From NCBI GenBank assembly GCA_016706255.1, contig JADJJZ010000006.1:992001-1056000 (forward strand): a stretch of 64,000 bases of DNA, given 5' to 3'. The notes under the pieces were generated by a model that made no database searches, was not told the origin of the DNA, and saw only the letters and a program-made list of their open reading frames with translations. Positions 46,067 through 54,114 of the stretch are shown piece by piece (position 1 is the stretch's first letter; each line of letters begins with the position of its first letter). Source of the stretch: Bacteroidota bacterium. GTDB lineage: Bacteria > Bacteroidota > Bacteroidia > Chitinophagales > BACL12. Position numbers and translations under genes: made by a program.

Positions 46067-47466
46067 CTATTTTAGCGATAAAATCCACTCAGTGATTACC
46101 TGCATGGCATTTTCATTAAATGATTCTGCATTGGTGGCATATTCCATCGGTGAGCCGCTGTTGGAAGTTTGAAATAAATGGTTGAGATTTTCCAGCGGCA
46201 CTATTTTATAATTTTTGTTTCCTGCATCTTGCAATGCTTTTTCTATTGCGCCGAGATTTTCTTTGTAAGGCACTTGTAAATCTGTTGTCCCATTAATCGC
46301 CAATACGGGAATTTTAGTTTTTTCGAGCGCAGGGCGAGGGTCGTAACTGATAAAATATTTCATCCACATATTTGCATAAAAATAGATGCTTGATGTTGTG
46401 TCGGCAATGGTCATTTGAATTTCTTCCAATATATCGGGTGATGTTGCTATGAGAAATTCTTTATTGAGCGCAATAATTTTTTTCGCCATAATTGCTGTAT
46501 CCGTTTCGGTTTTACTACCTGAATAATTTGGTGACGCAATTGATTTAAGGCTTTTACTGCAGGTTCACTATAACCGCCTGCTTTTGCAATTAAATCGCCT
46601 TGTAAATACAAAATTGAATCGCCTGCAATGCCCGGCCCAGCTATTAAAACAATAAAATCGACATTTTTATTTTGCGATGCAGCAAGCGGAGCAATTAATC
46701 CGCCTTCGCTATGTCCGGCAATTCCAATTTCACTGATATTAAGGTCCTTACGCGATTTTAAATAATTGACTGCAGCACTCGCGTCTGTCGCAAAATCTGC
46801 ACTCGTTGCCGTTTCGAAATTACCTGTCGATTTTGCAATTCCGCGATCATCATAACGCAAAACAATAATACCTTTTCGTGTGAGGTAGTCGCTTAAAACT
46901 AAAAATGGTTCATGACCGAGCAAGGCTTCATTCCGGTTTTGCGGACCGCTACCGGTAACCAAAACAACAGCTTTAAAAGGACCATTTCCTTCGGGAATTG
47001 TAAGCGTTCCTGCCAACGTTACGCTATCGGCCATTTTATTGTGAAACGTTACTTCTTCTTCTTTATATGGATATGGTTTTACAGGAGTTTGTACACGTTT
47101 TGCGGGCTCAACGGAGTCCACCTTTGCAAGATTTACCGGAAGATTTGAACCACCTTGCATCCACACACCTGCAATTTCATTTTTTTCGGGATTGTAATTG
47201 CCTTTAAATCCGCCGTTGATGGCAGGAATCGTGATATCTAAAACATTATTTGTAAACGTAGTTTTTGTTGTCGGAATACCATAAGCGCCCTGGTCGGGAC
47301 TGTCGAGCGTTGTAACTAGTGAATCGCCTTGTTCCGATATATTAAAAACAATGCGCAGTTCTACACCTACGTTCAGTTTGCCCATCCATTTTCCGGAAAT
47401 ATTTTGGGAGAAGGCATTTGCTGCAATAAAGTTCAGCAGCAGGCAAAACAGCATCCATTTTTTCAT
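46067..47466 (-). pseudogene. Secreted alpha/beta hydrolase broken by a frameshift
   Basis: Two frames make one protein of ~466 residues. The 5' part (ATG 47466, signal peptide MKKWMLFCLLLNFIAANAFS) has a small beta domain (to ~130) and the hydrolase core: VVLVTGSGPQNRNE, LRYDDRGIAKSTG and the nucleophile elbow GIAGHSEGGLIAPLAA. The 3' part supplies the acid loop (VLAINGTTDLQVP) and catalytic His (LENLNHLFQT). The frames cross near 46510-46513, where one more A on the coding strand gives the smooth join IIQVVKTETDTAIMAKK. All triad regions are intact, so it is a recent lesion or a sequencing error. Confidence 0.85.
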
Positions 47467-47651
47467 AACAACTAATTTCCAACAAAGGTAATAGGCTGCT
47501 TGGTAGCAATGGTATTTTTTCGACGGGCATGGATGTTTATGCGATAAACACGATACAATTTAATACCAACTGATTTAAATATCAGCATACCAATTCACCG
47601 TCATGAAATTGAAAAAATAAAAATACCTGCTAATAAAAAACAAACCGGAAA

Positions 47652-48881
47652 TTAACGCATTTCGCTGCTTACTTTTTCTGCGATTGCCGTTCTGCCGGGA
47701 TATACTTTTAATGATTCCTGCAAACAATCCATTGCTTTATTAATATCATTTTTATTTAATACATAAGCGATGCGCACTTCATTTTTTCCTAATCCCGGGG
47801 TAGAATAAAATCCGGTTGCGGGGGCAAGCATTACGGTTTCATTATTATAATTAAATGATTCGAGCAACCACTGACAAAATACATCGGCATCATCGATTGG
47901 TAATCGTGCTATTGCATAAAATGCACCACCGGGGGTTGGACATAAAACACCATCCATCGCATTTAATCGCTGCACACATAAATTGCGGCGTTCAACATAT
48001 TCTTTTTCCACTTCGGTAAAATAAGATTCCGGCACATCTAAAAATGCTTCTGCCAAAACCTGCTCTAATGTTGGTGGCGATAAACGGGCCTGGGCAAATT
48101 TCATTGCCGTTTCCATTACTTTATTATTGCGTGAAATTAATGCTCCGATACGCGCTCCGCAAGCACTGTAGCGTTTTGAAATGGAATCCATAAGCACCAC
48201 ATTTTCATCAAGCCCTTCCAAATTCATTACTGAAAAATGTTCATTGCCATCGTACACAAATTCGCGATACACTTCATCAGCAAATAAAAATAAATCGTAT
48301 TTGAGAATGAGATCACGCAATTGTATTAATTCTTCTTTTGTATATAAATATCCGGTGGGGTTATTCGGATTACAAATTAATATTGCTTTTGTTTTTGGTG
48401 TAATTAATTTTTCGAATTCAGAAACCGGTGGTAATGCAAATCCGTTTTCAATATGCGACGTGATAGGTTTAATTACAATATTTCCTGCTGTAGAAAATCC
48501 ATTGTAATTAGCATAAAGTGGTTCAGGAATAATTATTTCATCACCTGCATCTAAACAACTCATCATACCAAACATAATAGCTTCGGAGCCACCTGTGGTA
48601 ATCATAATTTGATGGTGATTAACTTCAATATTTCTGCTTTTATAATATTGCACTAATTTTCTGCGATAAGATTCAAATCCTGCAGAATGGGAATATTCCA
48701 ACACCTTTAAATCTGTATTTCTCACCGCATCCATCATTTGATGTGGTGTTTCAATATCGGGCTGACCAATATTCAGGTGATAAATTTTAATTCCTCTCAA
48801 TTTTGCTTTTTCTGCAAATGGTACGAGCTTCCTGATTGGCGAAGCCGGCATGTTATTTCCGCGTGCTGATATTTTTGGCAT
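47652..48881 (-). CDS. PLP-dependent class I aminotransferase (AspC/AlaT-like)
   Basis: 409 residues, cytoplasmic fold-type I aminotransferase: YHLNIGQPDIETP near residue 35, ICNPNNPTGYLY mid-protein, FADEVYREFVYDG, the PLP lysine in DSISKRYSACGARIG, and the C-terminal EVRIAYVL with the carboxylate-binding Arg. The amino acid substrate is not determined by sequence. The first ATG (48881) is preferred because MPASPIRKLVPFAEKA plus a short leader is usual in relatives; a -7 box ends only 4 nt upstream. Confidence 0.88.
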   Translation of the reverse strand: MPKISARGNNMPASPIRKLVPFAEKAKLRGIKIYHLNIGQPDIETPHQMMDAVRNTDLKVLEYSHSAGFESYRRKLVQYYKSRNIEVNHHQIMITTGGSEAIMFGMMSCLDAGDEIIIPEPLYANYNGFSTAGNIVIKPITSHIENGFALPPVSEFEKLITPKTKAILICNPNNPTGYLYTKEELIQLRDLILKYDLFLFADEVYREFVYDGNEHFSVMNLEGLDENVVLMDSISKRYSACGARIGALISRNNKVMETAMKFAQARLSPPTLEQVLAEAFLDVPESYFTEVEKEYVERRNLCVQRLNAMDGVLCPTPGGAFYAIARLPIDDADVFCQWLLESFNYNNETVMLAPATGFYSTPGLGKNEVRIAYVLNKNDINKAMDCLQESLKVYPGRTAIAEKVSSEMR

Positions 48882-48885
48882 GGCA

Positions 48886-48893
48886 CAAAGGTA
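48886..48893 (-). promoter_or_regulatory. -7 box TACCTTTG, implying a leaderless mRNA
   Basis: TACCTTTG on the minus strand fits TAnnTTTG and ends 4 nt before ATG 48881. The repeat cluster begins immediately beyond it. Confidence 0.45.
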
Positions 48894-48896
48894 GTT

Positions 48897-49186
48897 AATG
48901 TGCTGATATGCTGATGTGTTGATGTGCTAATTGAACAGCCGGATGATGTACCAATGTACCGATGTACCAATGTACCAATGGAACAGCCGATTTTGAGCAA
49001 ACTGCGCATTCATAGCTCCCGTAGGGGCTGACCCATGTGTCAGACTAATGTGCTGCCCACCTGAAAATGTGCTAATTGAACAACCGGGGACATAACAATG
49101 TGCGAATGTACCAATGTGCGGATGTACCAATGGAACAGCCGGATTTGAGCAAACTGCAAATTCTTAGCTCCGTAGGTTCTGACACA
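48897..49186 (+). repeat. Octamer arrays with AACAGCCGG tails, two larger units
   Basis: Four octamer runs (ATGTGCTG and ATGTACCA types) are each followed by GAACAGCCGG or GAACAACCGG. Two longer copies, at 48972-49025 and 49125-49176, also share GATTTTGAGCAAACTGC-like sequence and TAGCTCC(C)GTAGG. Non-coding. Confidence 0.8.
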
Positions 49187-49191
49187 TGGGT

Positions 49192-49328
49192 CGACTCAAA
49201 TTGCCAACCTACTCCGAACCCCCATCAGCTAATCAGCTAATTTGCTAATTACTTTGGCGAATCCGACTCAAATTTCCAACCTACTCCAAACCCCATCAGC
49301 TAATCAGCTAATTTGCTAATCAGCTAAT
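49192..49328 (+). repeat. ~71-bp tandem direct repeat with CAGCTAAT octamers
   Basis: CGACTCAAATT(T)GCCAACCTACTCC...CCCCATCAGCTAATCAGCTAA occurs at 49192 and again at 49263. Each ends in the 8-bp unit CAGCTAAT / TTGCTAAT, continuing the octamer periodicity of the neighbouring element. Confidence 0.8.
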
Positions 49329-49340
49329 TGCTACACGGGC

Positions 49341-49376
49341 AAAAAAAATTCCGTAGGTGCTACCACCTACGGAATT
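49341..49376 (-). terminator. Terminator of the DUF1573 pair
   Basis: A 13-bp perfect stem (AATTCCGTAGGTG / CACCTACGGAATT), 4-nt loop; on the minus strand a run of T follows. Confidence 0.85.
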
Positions 49377-49404
49377 GTCGCAGAATTTATTCAAGATTTA
49401 AATA

Positions 49405-49842
49405 TTAATTCCCAAAGATCGACTCCTGAGCGGGAACGCTACCGGTGTCGTCTTTTACCACTGTTCCTTTAAATGTTAACTTAACACTAGGGGTTGAGGA
49501 ATTGGATAGAACGGTGATGGATTTTGTAAAACCACCTTCGTTTGCTGCATTATATACAGCAGTAACCCAACCTTTTTGTCCCGGTGCTATTGGTTCTTTA
49601 CTCCAGTCGGTGCTGGTGCAACCGCAGGTTCTTTGCACATCGGTAATAATGAGTGCTTCTTTGCCTGTGTTTACAAACTCAAAACGCGCGGTAGCAGGCA
49701 CTGCCTGAGGTATTTTACCAAAATCGTAAGTATCGCTTACCCACTCAAATGCAGCAGCATTCGGGTTGGTATTTGTTGACGTTTGAGCTGAAACCATTCC
49801 GGTTACTGCTACAAAGGCTATGATGGAAAATATTTTTTTCAT
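49405..49842 (-). CDS. Secreted DUF1573 protein, second of a tandem pair
   Basis: 145 residues, signal peptide MKKIFSIIAFVAVTGMVSAQ. DUF1573 immunoglobulin-like domain from ~30: FEWVSDTYDFGKIPQAVPAT, FEFVNTGKEALIITDVQRTC, GCTSTDWSKEPIAPGQKG, then ITVLSNSSTPSVKLTFKG. The C-G-C core is conserved. It is very similar to the upstream gene, 21 bp away, and shares its transcript and the terminator at 49341. Confidence 0.88.
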   Translation of the reverse strand: MKKIFSIIAFVAVTGMVSAQTSTNTNPNAAAFEWVSDTYDFGKIPQAVPATARFEFVNTGKEALIITDVQRTCGCTSTDWSKEPIAPGQKGWVTAVYNAANEGGFTKSITVLSNSSTPSVKLTFKGTVVKDDTGSVPAQESIFGN

Positions 49843-49863
49843 TAGTTAATATTAAAAAGCGGA

Positions 49864-50349
49864 TTAATTACCACCTGAGTTAAAAATATTGTTTTGTTCA
49901 GGAACACCACCTGCTTGTTCTGATTTTTGAACTGTGCCTTTGAAGTATAATTTTACTGAAGGTGTTTTTGAATCAGACTGAACAGTGATTGCTTTAGTGA
50001 AAGGTCCTTCTTTAGCAGCATTAAATTCTGCCATAACAAAACCTTGCTGACCAGGCATAATTGGTTCTTTTGTCCAGTCAGTAATTGTACAACCACACGT
50101 TTTTTGAACGTTAGAAATAATGATTGGTTCTTTACCGGTATTGGTAAACATAAATTTGTTTTTTACCGGAACTCCCTGCGGAATGGTTCCGAAATCGTGT
50201 GTTTCTTCAACCCACTGGAATTCACCGGCATTTGGATTAATTACAGGAGTTGCTGTTTCTGAGCCTGTTGCTGGTGAAACAGATGTTTGCGCAAACGAGG
50301 CGCTGGCGATCATAATGATCAACGGGAGTGTGTAGAACAATTTTTTCAT
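49864..50349 (-). CDS. Secreted DUF1573 protein, first of a tandem pair
   Basis: 161 residues from ATG 50349 with signal peptide MKKLFYTLPLIIMIASASFA. The same DUF1573 domain: FQWVEETHDFGTIPQGVPVK, FMFTNTGKEPIIISNVQKTC, GCTITDWTKEPIMPGQQG. A Ser/Thr/Pro linker separates signal and domain. Recent tandem duplication is evident from near-identical layout. A -7 box (TACTTTTG) lies 36 nt upstream. Confidence 0.88.
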   Translation of the reverse strand: MKKLFYTLPLIIMIASASFAQTSVSPATGSETATPVINPNAGEFQWVEETHDFGTIPQGVPVKNKFMFTNTGKEPIIISNVQKTCGCTITDWTKEPIMPGQQGFVMAEFNAAKEGPFTKAITVQSDSKTPSVKLYFKGTVQKSEQAGGVPEQNNIFNSGGN

Positions 50350-50385
50350 AATATAATACAATTTTAGTTGTTATGCGATTGAATA

Positions 50386-50393
50386 CAAAAGTA
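50386..50393 (-). promoter_or_regulatory. -7 box TACTTTTG of the DUF1573 operon
   Basis: TACTTTTG on the minus strand fits TAnnTTTG, 36 nt before ATG 50349. Confidence 0.5.
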
Positions 50394-50493
50394 ACAAATC
50401 CTGAAATTCAGGTTTGAACCCGCGATTTTGATACAAGAATTATACCATCTGTGCGTTTGTATTACTTTTTTTTCAAAATACCGCAAAAGCAAA

Positions 50494-50522
50494 TTGTTAG
50501 CAGGCATATTTATGTATTTTTG
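50494..50522 (+). promoter_or_regulatory. Complete TTG-N18-TAnnTTTG promoter of the E1 gene
   Basis: TTG at 50494-50496, 18 nt, TATTTTTG at 50515-50522; ATG follows 21 nt later. It is one of the two complete matches to the Bacteroidota consensus noticed in the window. Confidence 0.7.
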
Positions 50523-50543
50523 CGCTTACTTAACTGAGGGAAT

Positions 50544-52955
50544 ATGTCGGAATTAACGCAAAATAAAAATGTCACATTCGAGTCGTTCAGGCAGGATGTC
50601 ATCAACGATTTTAAAATGGCCTGTATCAGCCGTGAGGTAAGCCTTATCGGCCGTAAAGAGGTGCTCACCGGAAAGGCCAAATTCGGCATATTCGGCGATG
50701 GCAAAGAAGTGGCTCAGCTCGCTATGGCCAAAGTATTCAAACCAGGTGATTTCCGCTCCGGTTATTACCGCGACCAAACCTTCATGTTTGCCGCAGGAAT
50801 GGCTACTCCTGAGCAGTTTTTTGCTCAATTGTATGCAATTCCGGATACGACTTTAGAGCCAAATTCTGGCGGGCGACAAATGAACGGGCACTTTGCTACG
50901 CGTTTGCTCGATGATAATGGCAACTGGAAAGATCAAACCATCACTAAAAATACCTCTTCCGATACCTCGCCAACGGCCTCTCAAATGGTTCGTGCTGTAG
51001 GTTTGGCGCTGGCTTCAAAATTATATCGCCAAAACCCAAATACCGACAGTTCAGGGTTTTCGGTGAATGGAAATGAGGTTACGTTTGCCACAATCGGCGA
51101 TGCCAGCACATCTGAAGGCATTTTCTGGGAAGCGGTGAATGCAGCCGGGGTTTTAAAAATTCCGATGGCGTTTTTTGTGTGGGATGATGGTTATGGCATC
51201 TCTGTTCCACAAAAATATCAGACTACAAAACAAAATATTTCTGAGATACTTTCCGGGTTCCAGTTGGATGAGGAAGGCAATGGTATTCGCATTTACGAAG
51301 TAAAAGGTTGGGACTACGCAGCGTTGATACAAACGTTCGAAGAAGGTATTTCCCTTTGCCGCCGCGAGCATGTGCCGGTATTTTTCCATGTTACTGAAGT
51401 TACCCAGCCGCAAGGGCATTCCACTTCCGGTTCGCACGAGCGTTATAAAAGCAAGGAGCGCCTCGAGTGGGAAGCTGAATGGGATTGTATCCAAAAAATG
51501 AAATCGTGGATGATTGCTTCGAGCATTGCAACAGATGAACAATTGCAGGGATTTATGGCTGAAGCAAAGGAAACAGCGAAAGCGCAACAAAAATCTGCCT
51601 GGAATCAGCATTTGATGTCTATAAAGGCAGACATGGATGTATTATTTTCACTACTAAGTCAGCTGGAAGCCAATAGTAACAATAGTTCCGGAGTAGCCGG
51701 CGTATTGCAGTCGTTAAGGTCAGCAATTGACCCTGTGCGCAGAGATTTGATGCATACTGCCAAAACTGCTTTGTATGAAACTGCAGGTGAATCAACACCT
51801 GAACGTGCAGCTTTACAGCAATGGGTTAAACAATATGCCGCTATTAATAATGAACGTTATAATGGTAGTTTATTCAGTAACTCGAATCAGTCTGTTTTAA
51901 AGGCAGCGGTTGTTGCTCCTGTTTATGGTTCTGATGCACATTTGGTTAATGGTTTCGAGATTATCAATAAGTGTTTTGATGCCCATTTTGCGAAAAACGA
52001 TAAAATTTTCGCTTTTGGCGAAGATTTAGGTAAAATCGGGGATGTGAATCAGGGTTTTGCAGGGTTGCAGGAAAAATATGGTGAAAACCGGATTTTCGAC
52101 GTGGGTATTCGCGAAGCTACCATTGTGGGTCAGGGAATTGGTATGGCGATGCGTGGTATGCGTCCGGTTGCTGAAATTCAATATTTGGACTATTTATTAT
52201 ACGGATTACAGCCAATCAGCGATGACCTGGCTACTTTACAATACCGCACCAAAGGCGGACAAAAAGCACCGGTTATTATCCGCACCAGAGGTCACCGCCT
52301 CGAAGGAATATGGCATACCGGCTCGCCGATGGGTATGATTTTACATTCTTGTCGCGGGGTGCATTTATGTGTTCCACGCAACATGACACAGGCAGCAGGT
52401 ATGTATAATTTGTTGCTGCAATGTGATGAGCCGGCAATAGTGGTGGAGTGTTTAAATGGGTATAGATTGAAAGAACCGTTACCTGAAAATATTGACACAT
52501 TTACTGTTCCTTTTGGGGTGCCTGAAATTATTACAGCGGGAGAAGATATTACTGTTGTGACTTATGGTTCTACCCTTCGTGTTGTGCAGGATGCCTGTAA
52601 ATTATTGGCTGAAAAAGGTGTCAGTGCAGAGATAATTGATGTGCAAACCCTGATGCCATTTGATATACACGGTATTATTCGTGAGTCGGTAAAACGCACG
52701 AGTCGCGTTATTTTTATAGATGAAGATGTTCCTGGAGGCGCCACAGCATATATGATGCAGCAGGTATTTAACGATGATTCACTGTTCCGTTACCTCGATG
52801 CTTTCCCGAAATGTTTAAGTGCGAGAGAGAACCGTTCAGCATATGCAAGTGATGGTGATTATTTCTGTAAACCCAATGAGGAAGACATTTTTGAGGCAAT
52901 TTACGGGATGATGCATGAGGTAAGTCCTAAAAATTTCCCTTCTATTTATAAATGA
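50544..52955 (+). CDS. Fused E1 alpha-beta subunit of a 2-oxoacid dehydrogenase
   Basis: 803 residues. The N-terminal ~400 are the E1 alpha half with the TPP site GDASTSEGIFWEAVNAAG ... DDGYGISVPQ; ~440-803 are the E1 beta half (FAFGEDLGKIGDVNQGFAGL, GIGMAMRGMRPVAEIQYLDY, DVQTLMPFD). Decarboxylates a branched-chain 2-oxoacid or pyruvate for an E2 encoded elsewhere. The single-chain fusion is common in Bacteroidota. Substrate is not settled by sequence. It has a full promoter and is monocistronic. Confidence 0.93.
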   Translation: MSELTQNKNVTFESFRQDVINDFKMACISREVSLIGRKEVLTGKAKFGIFGDGKEVAQLAMAKVFKPGDFRSGYYRDQTFMFAAGMATPEQFFAQLYAIPDTTLEPNSGGRQMNGHFATRLLDDNGNWKDQTITKNTSSDTSPTASQMVRAVGLALASKLYRQNPNTDSSGFSVNGNEVTFATIGDASTSEGIFWEAVNAAGVLKIPMAFFVWDDGYGISVPQKYQTTKQNISEILSGFQLDEEGNGIRIYEVKGWDYAALIQTFEEGISLCRREHVPVFFHVTEVTQPQGHSTSGSHERYKSKERLEWEAEWDCIQKMKSWMIASSIATDEQLQGFMAEAKETAKAQQKSAWNQHLMSIKADMDVLFSLLSQLEANSNNSSGVAGVLQSLRSAIDPVRRDLMHTAKTALYETAGESTPERAALQQWVKQYAAINNERYNGSLFSNSNQSVLKAAVVAPVYGSDAHLVNGFEIINKCFDAHFAKNDKIFAFGEDLGKIGDVNQGFAGLQEKYGENRIFDVGIREATIVGQGIGMAMRGMRPVAEIQYLDYLLYGLQPISDDLATLQYRTKGGQKAPVIIRTRGHRLEGIWHTGSPMGMILHSCRGVHLCVPRNMTQAAGMYNLLLQCDEPAIVVECLNGYRLKEPLPENIDTFTVPFGVPEIITAGEDITVVTYGSTLRVVQDACKLLAEKGVSAEIIDVQTLMPFDIHGIIRESVKRTSRVIFIDEDVPGGATAYMMQQVFNDDSLFRYLDAFPKCLSARENRSAYASDGDYFCKPNEEDIFEAIYGMMHEVSPKNFPSIYK

Positions 52956-52962
52956 AATGTTA

Positions 52963-52970
52963 TAGTTTTG
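52963..52970 (+). promoter_or_regulatory. -7 box TAGTTTTG of the cold-shock gene
   Basis: TAGTTTTG fits TAnnTTTG; the implied 5' UTR of ~35 nt is longer than for most genes here and very AT-rich. Confidence 0.55.
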
Positions 52971-53010
52971 CACCGTTAATCAATTTTTTAATTATTATTT
53001 TTTATTTAAA

Positions 53011-53208
53011 ATGGAAACTGGTAAAATTAAATTTTTCAATGCCACTAAAGGTTTTGGTTTTATTGTAAAGGACGGAACTAATGAAGAAATTTTCGTTCAT
53101 CAATCAGGTTTGGTTGATAAGGTAAAACAAAACGACCTTGTATCATTCGACATCGTTGACGGCCGTAAAGGAAAAAACGCTGTAAATGTTAAAGTGATTG
53201 GAGAATAA
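53011..53208 (+). CDS. Cold-shock domain protein (CspA family)
   Basis: 65 residues, a single OB-fold that binds single-stranded RNA/DNA as an RNA chaperone. RNP1 (KGFGFIV) and RNP2 (EIFVHQS) motifs are intact, starting METGKIKFFNATKGFGF. It is monocistronic, with a strong terminator right after it. Confidence 0.95.
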   Translation: METGKIKFFNATKGFGFIVKDGTNEEIFVHQSGLVDKVKQNDLVSFDIVDGRKGKNAVNVKVIGE

Positions 53209-53226
53209 AATCCACTGTAAAGAAAT

Positions 53227-53256
53227 AAAAACCCCGGCAATTGTCGGGGTTTTTTG
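53227..53256 (+). terminator. Terminator after the cold-shock gene
   Basis: ACCCCGGCAA / TTGTCGGGGT stem (one G-T pair) followed by six T. Confidence 0.85.
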
Positions 53257-53308
53257 TTATTGGTAAGTTCAGTATTAAAATTTGTGCAACCTTCACCCTA
53301 ATTAGGTT

Positions 53309-54043
53309 TCAGGTTTTTTTGGGAGAGATTAATTTCTCCTGCATATTGTGAAATACATTCACTACATCATCATCTTCTTCCAGCTTTTCAATCAGGTTGT
53401 TAACCAGTGTTTCTGTGTCTGCATTTACTGATGTTTTATTATGTGGAAGGCGCAATAATTCGGCTCCCATAATTTCCACTTTTAAATCGTCGAGTTTCTT
53501 TTGCATGGTGCCGAAATCGTTAAATGTAACTTCTACATAAACAACACCTTCTTCTTCATAAATATCTTCAGCTCCGGCATCAATCAATTCAAGTTCTAAT
53601 TCATCTAAATTGATTTTTGCGGCTTCAATTTTAAAAATTCCTTTGCGGTCGAATAAATAACCTACAGAGCCGCTGGTTCCTAAAGCACCACCACCACGGC
53701 TGAATAATAAACGCACATTGGCAACGGTGCGGGTTGTATTATCTGTAGCACATTCCACCATCAAAGCGATGCCGCCGGGGCCAATGCCTTCATAAACTAC
53801 CTCTTCAAATGTGCCTTCTTCCTTGCTTGAAGCACGTTTAATGGCAGAATCAACACGGTCTTTAGGCATGGAAACCGATTTGGCATTCTGAATTGCCAGT
53901 CGGAGTTTCGGATTCGTATCCGGATTCGGTCCGCCATTTTTTACAGCAATTGCGATTTCACGACCAATTCGGGTGAAATTTTTCGCCATTGCATCCCAGC
54001 GTTTAAATTTTTTCTCTTTGCGATATTCGAAGGCACGTCCCAT
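53309..54043 (-). CDS. yebC: YebC/TACO1-family protein
   Basis: 244 residues. Starts MGRAFEYRKEKKFKRWDAMA and continues with FTRIGREIAIAVKNGGPNPD, SMPKDRVDSAIKRASSKE, YEGIGPGGIALMVECATDN and LLFSRGGGALGTSGSVGYLF, all diagnostic. Members act as transcription regulators or, as shown for TACO1 and some bacterial YebC, help ribosomes through proline stretches. ATG 54043 is fixed by a complete promoter 21 nt upstream; the longer frame from 54088 is upstream of it. Confidence 0.95.
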   Translation of the reverse strand: MGRAFEYRKEKKFKRWDAMAKNFTRIGREIAIAVKNGGPNPDTNPKLRLAIQNAKSVSMPKDRVDSAIKRASSKEEGTFEEVVYEGIGPGGIALMVECATDNTTRTVANVRLLFSRGGGALGTSGSVGYLFDRKGIFKIEAAKINLDELELELIDAGAEDIYEEEGVVYVEVTFNDFGTMQKKLDDLKVEIMGAELLRLPHNKTSVNADTETLVNNLIEKLEEDDDVVNVFHNMQEKLISPKKT

Positions 54044-54064
54044 TGTAATAGTAATTTGAGGATG

Positions 54065-54095
54065 CAAATTTAATTTGTTCGGGCACAATTGCCAA
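54065..54095 (-). promoter_or_regulatory. Complete TTG-N20-TAnnTTTG promoter of yebC
   Basis: On the minus strand TTG at 54095-54093, 20 nt, TAAATTTG at 54072-54065, and ATG 54043 after 21 nt. Confidence 0.65.
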
Positions 54096-54114
54096 CTATC
54101 CTAAAGTTTAGGGC

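Noticed and set aside
46067..46489. Separate small hydrolase gene
   Set aside because: It is the C-terminal third of the frameshifted hydrolase and lacks a nucleophile.
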